Of a DNA stretch of 64,000 nucleotides, positions 34,147-45,651 are shown in pieces; position 1 is the stretch's first letter, and the number at the start of each line of letters is the position of its first letter. A program made the position numbers and the translations under genes. The stretch covers positions 186,001-250,000 of the forward strand of contig JAIWZP010000007.1 of NCBI GenBank assembly GCA_025201375.1. The letters run 5' to 3'. Source of the DNA: Gongronella butleri (taxonomy: Eukaryota; Mucoromycota; Mucoromycetes; Mucorales; Cunninghamellaceae). The notes beneath the pieces are model-generated. The model ran no database searches. It was not told where the DNA came from and saw only the letters and a list, made by a program, of their open reading frames with translations.

Positions 34147-34854
34147 TCATCGGTCCAAGGGCGATCCGTGCTCTTGATCCAGCACAAACCATGCCGGTAG
34201 TGTCATTGGTAATGTCACCAGATCCAGATCAAACAATTCAATGAATTGCTCATTGACATAACGCGCCTTTGTTCCAGCAAATGAGCGATACTATGATGAA
34301 CATGAAAAAAAAAAAAAGAGAAAAAAAAACCTGTAAAAAAAAACCTGCGGCCAAAATGACCAATGTCTTTTTACCTCAGTGACAATGGAGCTAAAGTTCC
34401 AACCTTCTAATTTCCGCAAACATCCAACCAATGTGCCAGTTTCGTGAATGCCAGAGGTGCACATGATCAAAATGGGGTGTGTTTTGGCATTTAGAACAAG
34501 CTCGAGGCCTTCTTTGATCAATTCCTCGCTCACTGGGCGCCAGGTAGCCGGTTGCGTCGGCTTCCACGTAGTCATCCCGAGGTGAACCTAAAGAAATTCG
34601 CGGTGAGCCACTTTGACAGACCTTATATCATTGTCTTTGTCCCTTTTTTTTACCATTTTTATGTCGGCTTCTTCTATTAAGTTGACCGTGACTCTGGGTG
34701 GCAACTCTGGTGACAACATGAGCACTGTTTTGAATCCAAACTGCTTTATAAACGGAAAGTGTACGGGAAGAAGCATGTCCGACCGATATAAGCCAGGCTC
34801 TACCATACCAAATTGTTCTGGGGGCGTATATAAATTGGCTGTATCGGATGACAT
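34147..34854 (-). CDS. Oca/Siw14-family phosphatase homologue with altered active site
   Basis: Three exons (34854-34654, 34587-34375, 34290-34147) give 185 aa. The sequence follows the plant-and-fungi atypical dual-specificity phosphatase family (Siw14, Oca1, Oca2, Oca4, Oca6): YTPPEQFGMVEPGLYRS, KTVLMLSPELPP, TWRPVSEELI, VGCLRKLEGW, then YRSFAGTKARYVNEQFIELF and DLDLV. In active members the loop is Cx5R. Here it reads CTSGIHETGT, with Glu at the Arg position, so catalysis is doubtful. Loss of Arg also occurs in some Oca proteins, which act as complex subunits. The name within the family is left open. Confidence 0.88.
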
Positions 34855-34922
34855 GGCACGTTTGAACAAGAAATAAAAAACAGAAGCCAAAAAAAAAAGG
34901 CAGATTTATTCAAAGCGCGTTT

Positions 34923-35710
34923 TCAAATGGGCAAGATCATTGTTTCATCGTCTGCGGGTGCCTGCCCTCGGCGATGCTTTATCAATTGGACGAAATCGAG
35001 GGCTGAAATGTCCAATACAAGATCATTTTCAAAAAAAAATTCATCCTGGCTGCTAGTGTTGGTGCTATTGGTATCTGGCGCGCCTTGTGCGCGCTGCTGT
35101 TGAGGAATCATCAGGCCAAAGGGCGTGCGTTGGCCAAGGGCAGAGGCAAGCACAGGAGGAATGCGAATCATCATAAGCGCAGCTTCGCGATCTGAAGCCG
35201 GGGACGATCTGACAATGTCATTTGTGATTTGATAAAGCACACATGTTCGCAGGAATTGGAACATTAGCAACGTTATATCTAGCAGACAAAGCTGCCTCCG
35301 CGATGGCGCCGCATCTATTGAAAAGAAAAAGGCTTAGTGCCACCGCCCCATCTACGACAATTATCTTACAATTGCCGATAAAGTCGATGATGATGCCGGG
35401 CTGGCCGGGCAGAGAAACAGCGTGGTATATTAAGCTCAGCCCGCATATCAAAGAGCAAATGAGCATGGACGCGTGTAACGAGCGATGGTATAACGAGCTT
35501 GACGACAGCAATTGCTATGCACAAAAAGGTCAGACTTGTTGATCTTGTACTTTTTACGCCATCAAATATGAAACTCACCAGTTGCAAAAAGAGTCGCATA
35601 ATAAGAAAGAGGAACGATCCGTCCAGGAAGTACATGTACGTTATGTAGCAGTAGAGCACATAGTCTATGGACTGTAAAATATGTCTCTTCCCTCGCATTG
35701 CTTGAGACAT
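34923..35710 (-). CDS. DUF1746 membrane protein (Dsc4-like)
   Basis: Three exons (35710-35579, 35514-35370, 35314-34923) give 222 aa. The order MRGKRHILQSIDYVLYCYIT, SFLFLIMRLFLQL, then PGIIIDFIGN followed by LCLLDITLLMFQFLRTCVL matches the DUF1746 domain. In fission yeast a DUF1746 protein is, to my recollection, subunit Dsc4 of the Golgi Dsc E3 ubiquitin ligase; that link is less certain than the domain call. There are three to four hydrophobic segments in the N-terminal 130 residues. The C-terminal tail is hydrophilic with Gln/Asn-rich sequence and ends DDETMILPI. The 5' end has a plain ATG at 35710. Confidence 0.75.
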
Positions 35711-35749
35711 TGAAGAAGAAAAAAGAAATAGAAAGGCACACTAAAAAAA

Positions 35750-36604
35750 AAAAAAAGGGCGTCGGCCAACGCCAATTTTATGCAGTTGCACGCCCACGCA
35801 AGTCATCCCAAATTTAAAGTTCAGCCCGCACCTGCTCTTAAAAACCTGAAAAAATCAACTTTTTGCATATTTGATTGGCAAACATTGCAATGCATCTGAA
35901 ATTGGTCTCATACTCTTTGACAGGGTAGCAGCAGACCAGCAGTTGCTTTCGACAGATCAAATACAGTAGTGTAGTCATGAATCGTCGTGTCCGCCGCTGA
36001 GTAAATCGTGGTTGTTGGAAGCTGATGACATGTTTGATTGATGATTGGATCTTTGTACAATATGATAATCGTACAAACGTCGTCCATCGGGCAAGTAAAC
36101 AATCAGAGTGAATCAGACAATGACACCTGACGGCCTGAGTGTGTTCTTTCAAATGGCGTCAATTTCTGCACAATCCAATTACAGTATTGTACAATTTGGA
36201 AAGCCAGTGCTGTGTACTTGCATTTGCAAAAATACATTTTTTCAGGGGTTTTCACTACGTCACTATGGTACACTACTATAGCAAACACGAATTTCGAAAA
36301 TTCTCGGGACTGAGTGATCTGATTCGCGAAAAAACTTAACATCGCTGGAGAATTGGGTGTATGGTTTTATCATTCCATCAATGGATCGGATCACTGCTGG
36401 TCTGCTGCGCCAGCACTATCAAATAATTGCATTTTGGTACTGATGCATTGCCAAATTTCGTAGGTTTTCTGTTTATTGTTACATACACTACATTCAATGA
36501 TTCATTTGTCGGTCGACAACCATCAGGCTACCCACAAAGGTAAGGTTCTATTGATTTCACAAAAAAAAAAAAAAAAAGAATTAGCATGTTGAACGTATCA
36601 CTGG
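35750..36604. repeat. Decayed dispersed repeat, copy C, and flanks
   Basis: From about 35870 to 36335 short blocks match copies A and B: GAAATTGGTCTCATAC, TTGCTTTCGACAG, CATCGGGCAAGTAAAC and AAGCCAGTGCTG. The block 36282-36335 matches 5937-5990. The word TACAGTA occurs at about 35964 and 36180. Minus-strand open stretches are short and unassigned. No terminal repeats were found. The rest up to 36604 shows nothing recognisable. Confidence 0.5.
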
Positions 36605-38716
36605 CTAATTCCCGTCCCCAACGAGGTTTACCATCTTGGATCGGACTTCCACAATGTCTTCAGGAACCAGGAAAATGGTGGCGCCCAGCTTTCTTGCGAT
36701 AGAAATGGCAAGGCGAGCATTGTTGAATGCGTCTTCATCCGAAATGCCACGAGTCACCATAGAATAGTCCACGATGCCTGGCTTCATGCCATTCAAGACA
36801 TCCAAAAAGAAAACACCAGTGCGCAGGGACGGGTCGCGGAAGGATTGCATCTTGCTGGATTTGCCACCGCGCACAGCACATTCATTGGCCCATCGCACCA
36901 TGTCTTGGTCTGTCACTGGACGATTGCCCTTGGCCAGCGATTGGAGCGTAAAGATGATGTTTTCGCGCATCATTTGCCACACCAAACCCAATGTCAATGT
37001 GCGTTGTTCGTCGACGATATCCGCACCTTGGATGCCAACAAGGGAAAAGCGACGCTCCTGGCCAAGAGTCACAGCATAATTGCAATTTTCAATCATTTTG
37101 AATCGGCTGAGCGGTTGCTTTTGGCCAACCATGCGCCAATTGACCAACCCAGGGACGATCTTGTCGAACGCTTGCAATAGGACCAATCCGTCCTTGAGAT
37201 CCTCAAACAGATTGTACACACCAGGATCCACATTCAGCGAATTGAGCCAAAGAGTAAACACTAAGAGAAAAAAAGGCAATGGGTCAATACAATCACAGAT
37301 TCAGTGCCAATTGAACAGGGCAACTCTTACTGCGTGCTTCTCGTTCGCCTTCAGCATCAAACGGTTCGATTTCAGGGGCCTCCTCCTCCGTCAATGGGTC
37401 CAGGCCAGGGTACGTGTTGAAGAGGTGCGCGACAAAGGCCAAGTTCAACTTGGGATTGCCAGCAACCATGGCCTTGGCGGTGAGATATTTTCGGCATCCG
37501 ATTCGATCGGCATTTTCGAGAACCTGCTCAGCACGGCGCAGCGTATCTTGCTCCTGCAGTGGCGCCAAGGAGCATTGATCAGGCTTGAGTTGGTTCAACA
37601 GCACGGCATAATTGGCACCATCCGATACGTCCTTGGAGAAATTGTTAACACGGCGATCCCAACCGGCATTTTTCAGGTGATAATTGAACCAGCGCAGCAG
37701 GATTTGATCAGGGGGCAGCTTCAAAAAGTCCTCCAGGGATTCCCCGTCCTCGAGCAAGCGGTACAGCTCGGGATGCAACTTGATGTCAATCTTGGACAGC
37801 AGACCACGCTTGATAATCTGCCAAATAAGGCCAAGAATCAAATGCTCTCTGGCCTCCATGATGTCCGAGGAGCCGATATTCACAACCGAGCACCCAATGG
37901 CCTTGGCGGAATTGATGACAATGTTGTTGTTTTCAACCATTTGGAATTGATTGATCTTTTTGCCCGCATTCAATACGCGCTCATCGATTGTATCAGGCAC
38001 CGCGTCATTGATAAGTTTACACAAGATGAGACCATCTAAACAACAAGACATCGCATGAGTTCCAGTCCATCGAATATTAAAAAGAATCATTTCACACAAA
38101 GTTACCTCGGCATTCGTCAAACAATTGCATGGTGTTTGTAGGGATCGGCAATCGGTGGCCAATGTGCACGTCGCCAGCAAGGACAGCATTGATGTGATGG
38201 GTGAATTCCGTGCGTTCGTCTTCGTTGATTGTGTGCGTCACATTGGCATTTGTTCCTTGAACCTTGATTTTGTGTTGATGCACATCAAAGGCGCCCTTGT
38301 TTCGGCCCTCCTTGAGCTTGGCAGCGAGCTAATGATGACGAAAAAAAAACATGAGCGGTCTTGGCATTGTGGTGCATTGGGTGGTATTTTTTTTTTTTTT
38401 TTACCTCGACAAATTCCTCAACATCGACCTTGTTCGCAGAGCTGGTGCTAACTTGCTTCAGAGTTGCGCGGATTTCATCATAATCAGTGCTATACCCCGT
38501 GGACTTGCAGGCTTCTTGAATTTCGCGCGAATCCAAGTAGCCGTCGCCGTCGAGGTCGCACTCGCTACAACAAAAGCACACTTTTGGTTACGAAAAACGC
38601 GCGCCAAGTTAAAACGCGCACAATATTTACCTGAATTGGTCAATAAGCGAGGTGATATCATTCACCTGGAGCTGAGGATACTTCTTTGACAGAGTAAACG
38701 CGTTAATGATTGGCAT
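36605..38716 (-). CDS. SAC6: Fimbrin/plastin actin-bundling protein
   Basis: Five exons (38716-38631, 38564-38405, 38328-38106, 38035-37331, 37260-36605) give 609 aa, the usual fimbrin length. Fimbrin cross-links actin filaments in endocytic patches. The N-terminal EF-hand pair has one canonical loop (DLDGDGYLDSRE) and one degenerate loop (STSSANKVDVEEF), so one calcium site at most is likely. Four calponin-homology domains follow. Typical segments include FDECRDGLILCKLINDAVPD, INQFQMVENNNIVI, VFTLWLNSL-type sequence (MFTLWLNSLNVDPGVYNLFE) and VDYSMVTRG near the end. It diverges from the MARVEL gene. Confidence 0.95.
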
Positions 38717-38931
38717 GGGACAGAGATAAAAAAGAAAAAGAGCAGATGAAAGAAAGAAGAAAGAAGAAATCTCGCACGCACGACCTTTTTCATTTTTGTC
38801 GACGGGTGTGTTTCGTATTTGAAACTCAGATTTCTACTTGACTCTTTTTTTTTTAATCTTGGGTTTTTAGGCCCTTTTTTTTTTTGAAGCTTTTCACTTT
38901 TTTTTTTTTTTTCCTTGTGTTTGTTTTGAGA
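38717..38931. promoter_or_regulatory. Divergent promoter region, fimbrin / MARVEL gene
   Basis: These 215 bp separate outward-reading start codons. T runs of 8-15 bp alternate with short mixed sequence on the MARVEL side. No clear TATA box is seen. Confidence 0.45.
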
Positions 38932-39849
38932 ATGGCAAATCCTTTTGAACAGGATGGAGCGAATCCTTGGTCGAACGAGGCGTCCTCGGGTCCTCGCTTT
39001 GGTAATGCTTATGAAGCAGGCAGCAGCAACAATTCTTGGAGTGGCAAGATGCCATCCCCGACGCAATATCGTCAGCCCCCTCGCGTGGAGAGCAACAAGA
39101 CAGAGTTTACGCCCGAGGTGCACGACACAAACAACAATAATGCTTATGAATTCAGCGGAACTCGCTTTGGAAATCAGGAGAATTCGGTGAGCAATGCTTA
39201 TACGGCCACACCCACCCTTTCTGCGAGCTCCCCGGCGCCACCCCCTGTTCCGACGACGCCAAGACCGACCAACGAAACAAATGACGACAATAATACTGGC
39301 GGACTGCCTCCTGCCTGGGACGACAGGCGAATGCACCCTTCCAAATGGCGCTTGTTGTTGCGTTTTATTCAATTTATCGCATCCATTGGTCATCTTGGCT
39401 TTGCTGCAGGTGCTTCCCCCGTAAGAACACATGTTTTTTTTAAAGTTGGTGCGTTACAAAAGCTGACATTGCATTTCCCCTTTGGATCTTAGTACTCGGG
39501 CGAACCAGTGCCATTTGACAGCGCCGCTTGCTTTTATTACTTGTTCGCAGTGGCCATTTTGAGCATCATTTGGTCGTGTTTTCAAATGTCGCACTACTGC
39601 ATGCGCCGTTTTTCCAAGTCGGCCAAAATGAATCGTCCTATTATGCTCGGTATCGACTTGCTCCTGACGCTGCTTTGGGGCATTGGCGTCATTGTTGAGG
39701 TGGCGAAATACAACTGCCCCCCTGGCACCCACAATGGATGGTGCAACTTTTACAATGTCAGCATTTTCTGGGGCTTCTTGGCGTTTGCATCCTTCATTGC
39801 GGCTGTCGGCTGGGACACTGTTGGTGGCTGCATCACGCACAAACGATAA
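38932..39849 (+). CDS. MARVEL-domain membrane protein
   Basis: Two exons (38932-39420, 39493-39849) give 281 aa. The N-terminal 130 residues are polar and Asn/Ser/Pro-rich, and begin MANPFEQ. NPF is a ligand for EH domains of endocytic adaptors. RFGNAYE and RFGNQEN repeat within this tail. The C-terminal 150 residues hold four membrane segments starting LLLRFIQFIASIGHLGFAAG, with CPPGTHNGWCNF in the second luminal loop, as in MARVEL/SCAMP-like proteins of eisosomes and secretory vesicles. The exact subfamily is not clear. Confidence 0.75.
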
Positions 39850-40047
39850 ATCTATGAACCCAATTTCAACTCTTTCTACCAAATGTTATACTTTACAAAT
39901 ATCTTTTTTCTAATCACACGCAAATAAATTCGCCTCACTTTGCCGCGCGTAGCGCAATGGCTGTATGAACCTTTCATTGACCGCTTTTATCATGTGTTTG
40001 AGCTCATTTTTGCTTTTGTTTAGACAATGATCAACGATTTATTGTTT

Positions 40048-42604
40048 TCAAAGTCCATGGATAGAGTCAATTGACCTTCGTAGAATGACATCTTCGGTTG
40101 CTTGCCGCCGTAAAACATTTTCAAGCACTTCCTTGCGTTCTTTGTGGCTCTAAAAAGTAAATAAGCGTCATCAGTAATCGATTCGCGTAAGCTTCTATTC
40201 AAATTCACCTCTATACGCTCCAAAGTGCGCGTGATCATGCTGTCGCGTCGGACCAACAGCTGCTCCATACGGCGTAAATCTTGCAATGATTGAGAATAGT
40301 CCTGCTCCAAGCCTTGCAACTTTTGATAATCACCTTGGATTTGCTTGTCGCGATCTTCCAGCTTTTGATACAGCTCCTGATTGAGCTTTGTCAGCAGTTT
40401 GGTGGCCTTTTCCAACCGGCTGTCCTCATTTTTCTAAAAAAAAAAAAAAAAAAAAAAAGACACACAAATGTCATTTAGAAAAGATGTTTGTCCCTTTTTT
40501 TTTTTTTCTTTGTACTTACGTCCGAGGTATCCAACAATGACATGAGAAGTTCATTGCGCTTGCGGACAATTTGAAGGTGCTGTTCTAGTATTTGTTGATT
40601 GTTGATTTGCTGCTGTAGCGTCATGTTGGCAGAATCGCGTTCGTTTGTGAGCTGCTCGATCGTATCGCGCATTTGCTGCGAATCAGCCGTTGCTGTACTT
40701 CCACCGCTTGGCCAGAGTGTACATGCATCGGGGTGTTGTCTGAGCTGGTCTTCCAACTCTTTGACTTGCTCTTGAAAAAGGAATTTCTCACGTTGCATTG
40801 TGTCTTGTTGGGCTCCGACGTGAGATTCTAATTGGGCGATTTGAACCTCGCGTTCGCGCAATTGCTGCTTCAGCTGCTCGACCTTGGTCTCCAGCGTATG
40901 CGTGTCTGTGTCATATTGCTTTCTGGCCTGGTCATGCACTTGCTGCATATCTTGGGTATCTTGATCCTTGGATTTCATTGCCTTGGTCATCATCGTGGAG
41001 AATTTGGCTTCCAAAGTAGTCAATTCCAATTCTTGCTGCTTTTGAGAATTTTCAAGTTGCCGCACATAAGAGTGGATTGTCTTGTTTTTTTCACCCAATG
41101 CAGCTTCGAATTCAGCTTGCTGCTTGCGGTGTGTGGCCTGGGCGCGCTCAAGCTTCTCTTCCAGGTCCTCGGAATGGGACACCAGTTTTTCAACTTCCGA
41201 TTCCAAAGCCAGCAGGTCCTTGTCGCGTTGATCGAGGGCGGAGCGCAGCTGCTTGTTGTCATCTTGCTGTTGAAGCAATTGATCCTCCAATTCATTTGCC
41301 TCGATTTCTAATTGATGGCACTTGTTGTCCAATTGATCGCGCCATTCTCTGTTTGTTTTTTCCGACTCATTGACACGCTTTGTCAGGCGATCATACTCGC
41401 GCTGGATATCCTTGACTTGCTGAGTGCGCTCGCGCAATTGCTCAAGCAACTCTTCTGGTTGTGGGCTGTCATTGATCCTAGCGGTCGTGTGTTGCTGGAT
41501 GGCGCTTCGTAGACGGTGTATGGTATTCTGTTGCTCTTGGATCGTTTGGCGCGCTTGCAGCCAGGATGCCTTGTAGTGTTCGGCGTCCGACTGCTGCTGG
41601 GAATGCTGGGAATAGGAGGTTTGCTGATGATGGGATGATGATGATGTTGGTGAGGGAAGCACGGACGGTTGTTGCTGCGGGGAGGACGGCAATGACTTGC
41701 TGGAAAGACGCTGAGATGAAATGAGGCGCAAGCGTGCGTTTTCCATTCGCTGCTCGGAAATCATCTTTTGCAATTGCTCATTTTCGGACCGAAACGCGTC
41801 GGCGGCGGCGAGCGCGTCTTCAAATTCCTTCTTGTCCTGCTCTGTCATGCCTTGCTGTTGCTGCAAAATGGCCATGGCGCCATTAAGCTCCAATATCATC
41901 TTTTTGTATTTCTTCAGCTCATGACCCAAGGTTTGAATGCTGACCTTCAAATCAATGTTCTAAAGTAGAAAAAAAACAACGCCATTTATTCTCATATTCA
42001 TTCTCATATTCCATTGATTTTTTTTACCTCACGAAGAGCATTGTCGTTTTGATCAGGTGATAATTCGTCCAGCCGCTTTTCCAAATAGTATATTTTCATT
42101 TTCAACCCAAAATTCTCTTTTTTCAAGGTATCAATCGTCTAGAAAATGATGAATAAGCATAGAATCATTGGGGGGTCTTCGTTTTTGTACCTTTTCTTGT
42201 TCATTCAGGGTCAGCGTGGTCGATCGACGGTGGCCCTGGACGCTTTTCTCTTTGGCAAACGAGGGGCTTTCCTGTTGCAACTCATTCGGAGACGTAGCCA
42301 GCTGAAAGGACAAAAAATCGATGTTTGTATCAATGGCGTCCGGGACTTTGGTCCTGTTTGTTGTTGATTTGGATGGAGAATCGTCGGTATGCAGCCGGTG
42401 GAGCGGTGAAGCCAAGGGAGACATTGGCAAAGGGGAGTTTGTTTCAGCTGCTGGTGGGTGGACCGTGTATTCTTCAAATACGCGCGTCGGAGGATCCATA
42501 TCTTCCAGCAGTGATATTTGAGTGTATGAAGGATCTGATAAAAACGACTCGCTCACAATGTGTTCAGGTTGGTCATGAATGGCGGACTCTGCAAGCTGTG
42601 CCAT
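40048..42604 (-). CDS. mto1: Mto1/ApsB-like microtubule-organising protein (CM1 domain)
   Basis: Five exons (42604-42191, 42138-42028, 41959-40520, 40433-40209, 40149-40048) give 763 aa. The Centrosomin N-terminal motif 1, spanning exons 1-3, is clear: LNEQEKTIDTLKKENFGLKM, then IYYLEKRLDEL, then ENIDLKVSIQTLGHELKKYK. In Mto1, Pcp1 and ApsB this motif recruits and activates the gamma-tubulin complex. The rest is a long Gln/Glu-rich coiled coil broken by a Ser/Pro/Gln linker near residues 265-305. The last intron is small. Removing it replaces an open read-through by SHKERKEVLENVL, which continues the coiled coil, so I prefer the spliced form. Assignment to Mto1 versus a spindle-pole paralogue is by CM1 position only. 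Confidence 0.82.
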
Positions 42605-42671
42605 GCGAAAAGAAGATAAAGAGAAACGAGGAATTCCTAATTTTCAACTCCTGGATTCTTATTTTGGCAAT

Positions 42672-43708
42672 TTATTTTTGCTTTTGCACCTTTTGAGCCA
42701 TTTCCCATTGCCGCCAATCCGTAAAAGTCCCAAGGTAAGCAATGGGAGGTCTTTCTCTAGCGCCAAATCGCTGATCAACGTGATTCGCGCACAATAAAGA
42801 AAGAATAATTACGACAATATGCACACCCAAGATGGCAAATGCAATTGTGAACGTCGACCTTAAAAAACTTTCTTCAAACACGTAATATTTGTGGTGACAT
42901 CCTGGCAAAAGGGACTCTGACCAGCACCTCGCAAAGTAAGCAGCATGATCCGAAGGATTGTCAAATCCACAGCAATGTAACTGAGAAAAAAAAAAATGCG
43001 CGATGAATATCCAACCATTTTAGAATTTCCACGCGCCTTACGTTGTCTTGGAGAGCCTGACGATCTGTGAGAGAATATTCATGCCGCCATTGCATACCAA
43101 GTTTGGCTTTCAAGTTCCAAGTATGACCTTTGAACGCCATGTAGCCAACGCAAGTGATCAAAATGAAGCATGCCCAGAGCGATAGGCAATAAATAGCCAG
43201 ACAAGTCCTCTGACGTTTGAGAATGCCAATGAATCCAAGTAGAGCAGTTGCCAAGCACACCAGCGAGGCAACAAACGCAACTAAAAGAATCTTATGGCAT
43301 CAATTGACATTACTCTGCTGGTATTTATCCGTGCTTGTTACCAATGACAATGTTCATGTTTGCGATTAAAACCACGGTTGCTCTTTGATATCCTGTGTGA
43401 CAAAAAAAAAAGTCGTCAAGCGTTTAAAGTTTTGTTTGATTCTGGATCTATCCGGCCATACGTTTGGCAAAGGTAGCAACTGCAAACACAAAAAACATCA
43501 ATCCGTACACTAGCAGCTACGTGATGATAGATGGGATCAAAGCATTAGCTGAAAATTCTACGTTGTCATATCAGTTTACCAAAACGTTTGCCAATAAAAG
43601 TATCCATCTCGCTACTGTCCAGCCAAGACATTGAAGATCTCGAGGCTGGGTTCTCGATTTGCATCGCGTTGCATCAGAGTGCTTCCTCTCTGCAAACGGG
43701 ATTGTCAT
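42672..43708 (-). CDS. Tetraspanin
   Basis: Five exons (43708-43580, 43516-43462, 43392-43342, 43280-43042, 42980-42672) give 260 aa. TM1 is ARWILLLANVLLLVYGLMFF and crosses the first splice. TM2 and TM3 follow (VASLVCLATALLGFIGIL, LSLWACFILITCVGYMAF). The large loop contains the CCG hallmark in LHCCGFDNPSDHAAYFARCW and the last Cys in LLPGCHHKY. TM4 is TFTIAFAILGVHIVVIILSL. This is the full tetraspanin architecture. Fungal members (Pls1, Tsp2, Tsp3) act in polarised growth. I cannot say which it is. The intron phases support the joins strongly. Confidence 0.92.
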
Positions 43709-45130
43709 TAGTAAAGATGAACAATTTAAATTCTTTTCAAAAAAAAAAAAAAAAAAAGACGGCCATAAAAACAAGTTCTTGTTTGTTTGCTGCCGTGATT
43801 GCATCCAGCAAGCGGCCCGTCATGCTGCCTGCCCAAGTTGGGTGCGATAGGAGTTTTTTTTTTTTCTCCACGTTGGCACGCATACAGTATGAAATGAAAT
43901 AGCAAGAAACGCGTACGAAATCTGTGGCACAAAATCATTAAATAGATTCAGTATGACATCACTCGTAGAACTGTACACCGTATGATACAGCATGTTCCCG
44001 ATTGAGGATTGATACTGTATACTGTATTGTATACACGATAGCGGTCCAAAATATATACCTACAATGCCTTCACTTTACCGGAAAATGCACTTTTTGTTCA
44101 CAATAATGCAGACTGGGGCACTGGGCAATCACACACGACACATCTCCTGTCAAATTTGGCAAGTTTATTTTTAATTTTAGTGGACAACCTCTGGCATGCG
44201 CCATCACTTGTCGAACTTTTGTTTTTTTGTTTCATCGCACTACAGTGTCCAAATCTCTAAAACCGACACATTTGCCTTTTGAGGCTCGACAATGCGTGTT
44301 TTTCAGATTTTGGCGGCCTGTACTTGTGCCTGGGGGCTGGGGCCCTGGACCCTGTACAGTAGTGCCTCCACCCTCCGGATTTTTTTTACATCCTGCTTGC
44401 TCGCCAATGAAACCTGCATTTCACAGCATACAGTACCTACTGTAAACTCGAGCCCCCGAGTGGTGGCCCAGTTCTCAAGAGTTCAATACTGACCGTCTGA
44501 CCCGCCGCCGCGCCACCTGCGACGTGCGCACGTGCCCGATTTTTTTTTCTCGGAGGACTCGAACTCGATCACTCGAAAATGGCAAAATCCAAAATGCCAA
44601 AAAAGCTCCTACTACTGTACAGTATTTTTACAGTACTATCATACTGTATATTATTGCATTCATCTCGCCATCTGCATGGTCGACCGCTCGACCCTGCTCA
44701 AAAATAGCTGCATCGAGTTCAGCGCAAAATTTGCAAGTACTCAAAAAAGCTTAGACCTCGACCTGGATCGCTGCATGAAGCATGATGAAAGCGCTACGAG
44801 CCTCCTCCGGCCACTTTTGAAAATCTCAGGACATCAGGGATCAATCAGGGGTCACACATTTCAATCTCAGAAAATGCCTAATTTAGGGAATTTCGAACTC
44901 CGAGTGATCAATGCATCCCAAACAGGTAACTCCGATGATTTGCTGCTGGCAGACAAAATGGCAGGTCACCCCTCGCCCCAAGGAACTTGAGCAAAAAGCC
45001 CAAAAAGCGACGCATGAACGGTGATCGACTGAGATTATGATCCAGTACACCAATAGTGCCTACGTACTGTGCTTTGGGCAAGTTTTTTTTGGCAAAAATT
45101 TAAAGTTGAGACTTCCAATGTTCCAAATTA
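43709..45130. other. Repeat-rich region with many TACAGTA/TACTGTA words
   Basis: No gene is recognisable. The palindrome-like words TACAGTA and TACTGTA and close variants occur many times between 43.9 and 46.1 kb. Dense groups lie at about 44018-44036, 44419-44436 and 44610-44650. This suggests a shared repeat origin. Open frames here have no family features. T runs occur at 43741-43757 (A on plus) and 43854-43865. Confidence 0.45.
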
Positions 45131-45651
45131 GGGATGATGTACCGGTATTTCAAACAAATTCAAGCTCACTCTAAGCTGTTTGAACTTGTTTGAAAAAAAA
45201 ACTGTTTGAGCTCGTTTGAAATCGGATTTTTCGAGCTTGATTGAAAAGCTTGAAAAAGCTTGAAAATACTGTATTTTTGCACGTGATTACCCAAGATGCT
45301 GAACATCTGTGATCTCCCTGCCTGTGTGCCAGTGAAATTCCTCATAAAGGATGAATCAAGCTTCAAGCCGAGCTTGATTGAAATTTGAAAAAGCTTGTCC
45401 GAAAGCTTGAAAACGCAAAAAAGTCTCAAGAAAAAATTGAAGAACACGCCACCAAAATGATGAAAATTCAGAGAATACCGGTAGGCACCTTTATTATTTT
45501 TTTCAAGCTTCTTTCAAGCTTTTTCAAACACCAAAAAAAACCTTGAGCTTGTTTGAAATAAAATTTTGCATGTTTGAGCTTGAGTCAAACCAAACTTTTT
45601 CAAACAAGCTTTCAATTTTCAAACACATGTTTGAAATACCGTACATCCTTA
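45131..45651. mobile_element. 521-bp inverted-repeat element with 10-bp target duplication
   Basis: The left end reads GATGTACCGGTATTTCAAAC (45136-45155). The right end reads its near complement, GTTTGAAATACCGTACATCC (45629-45648), with a small indel. TTCCAAATTA flanks the element on both sides (45121-45130 and 45652-45661), an exact 10-bp target-site duplication. The interior is full of AGCTTG/CAAGCT and TTTGAA/TTCAAA words in both orientations, so the strand could fold back on itself. It carries no open frame of note and must be non-autonomous. Duplications of 9-11 bp point to a Mutator-like mobiliser, by inference. Confidence 0.85.

Noticed and set aside
40150..40208. Read-through of the last intron of the Mto1-like gene
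   Set aside because: Both readings are open, but splicing at GTGAAT...TTTTTAG gives a continuing Glu/Arg-rich coiled coil and a clean stop, whereas read-through gives a non-helical tail.
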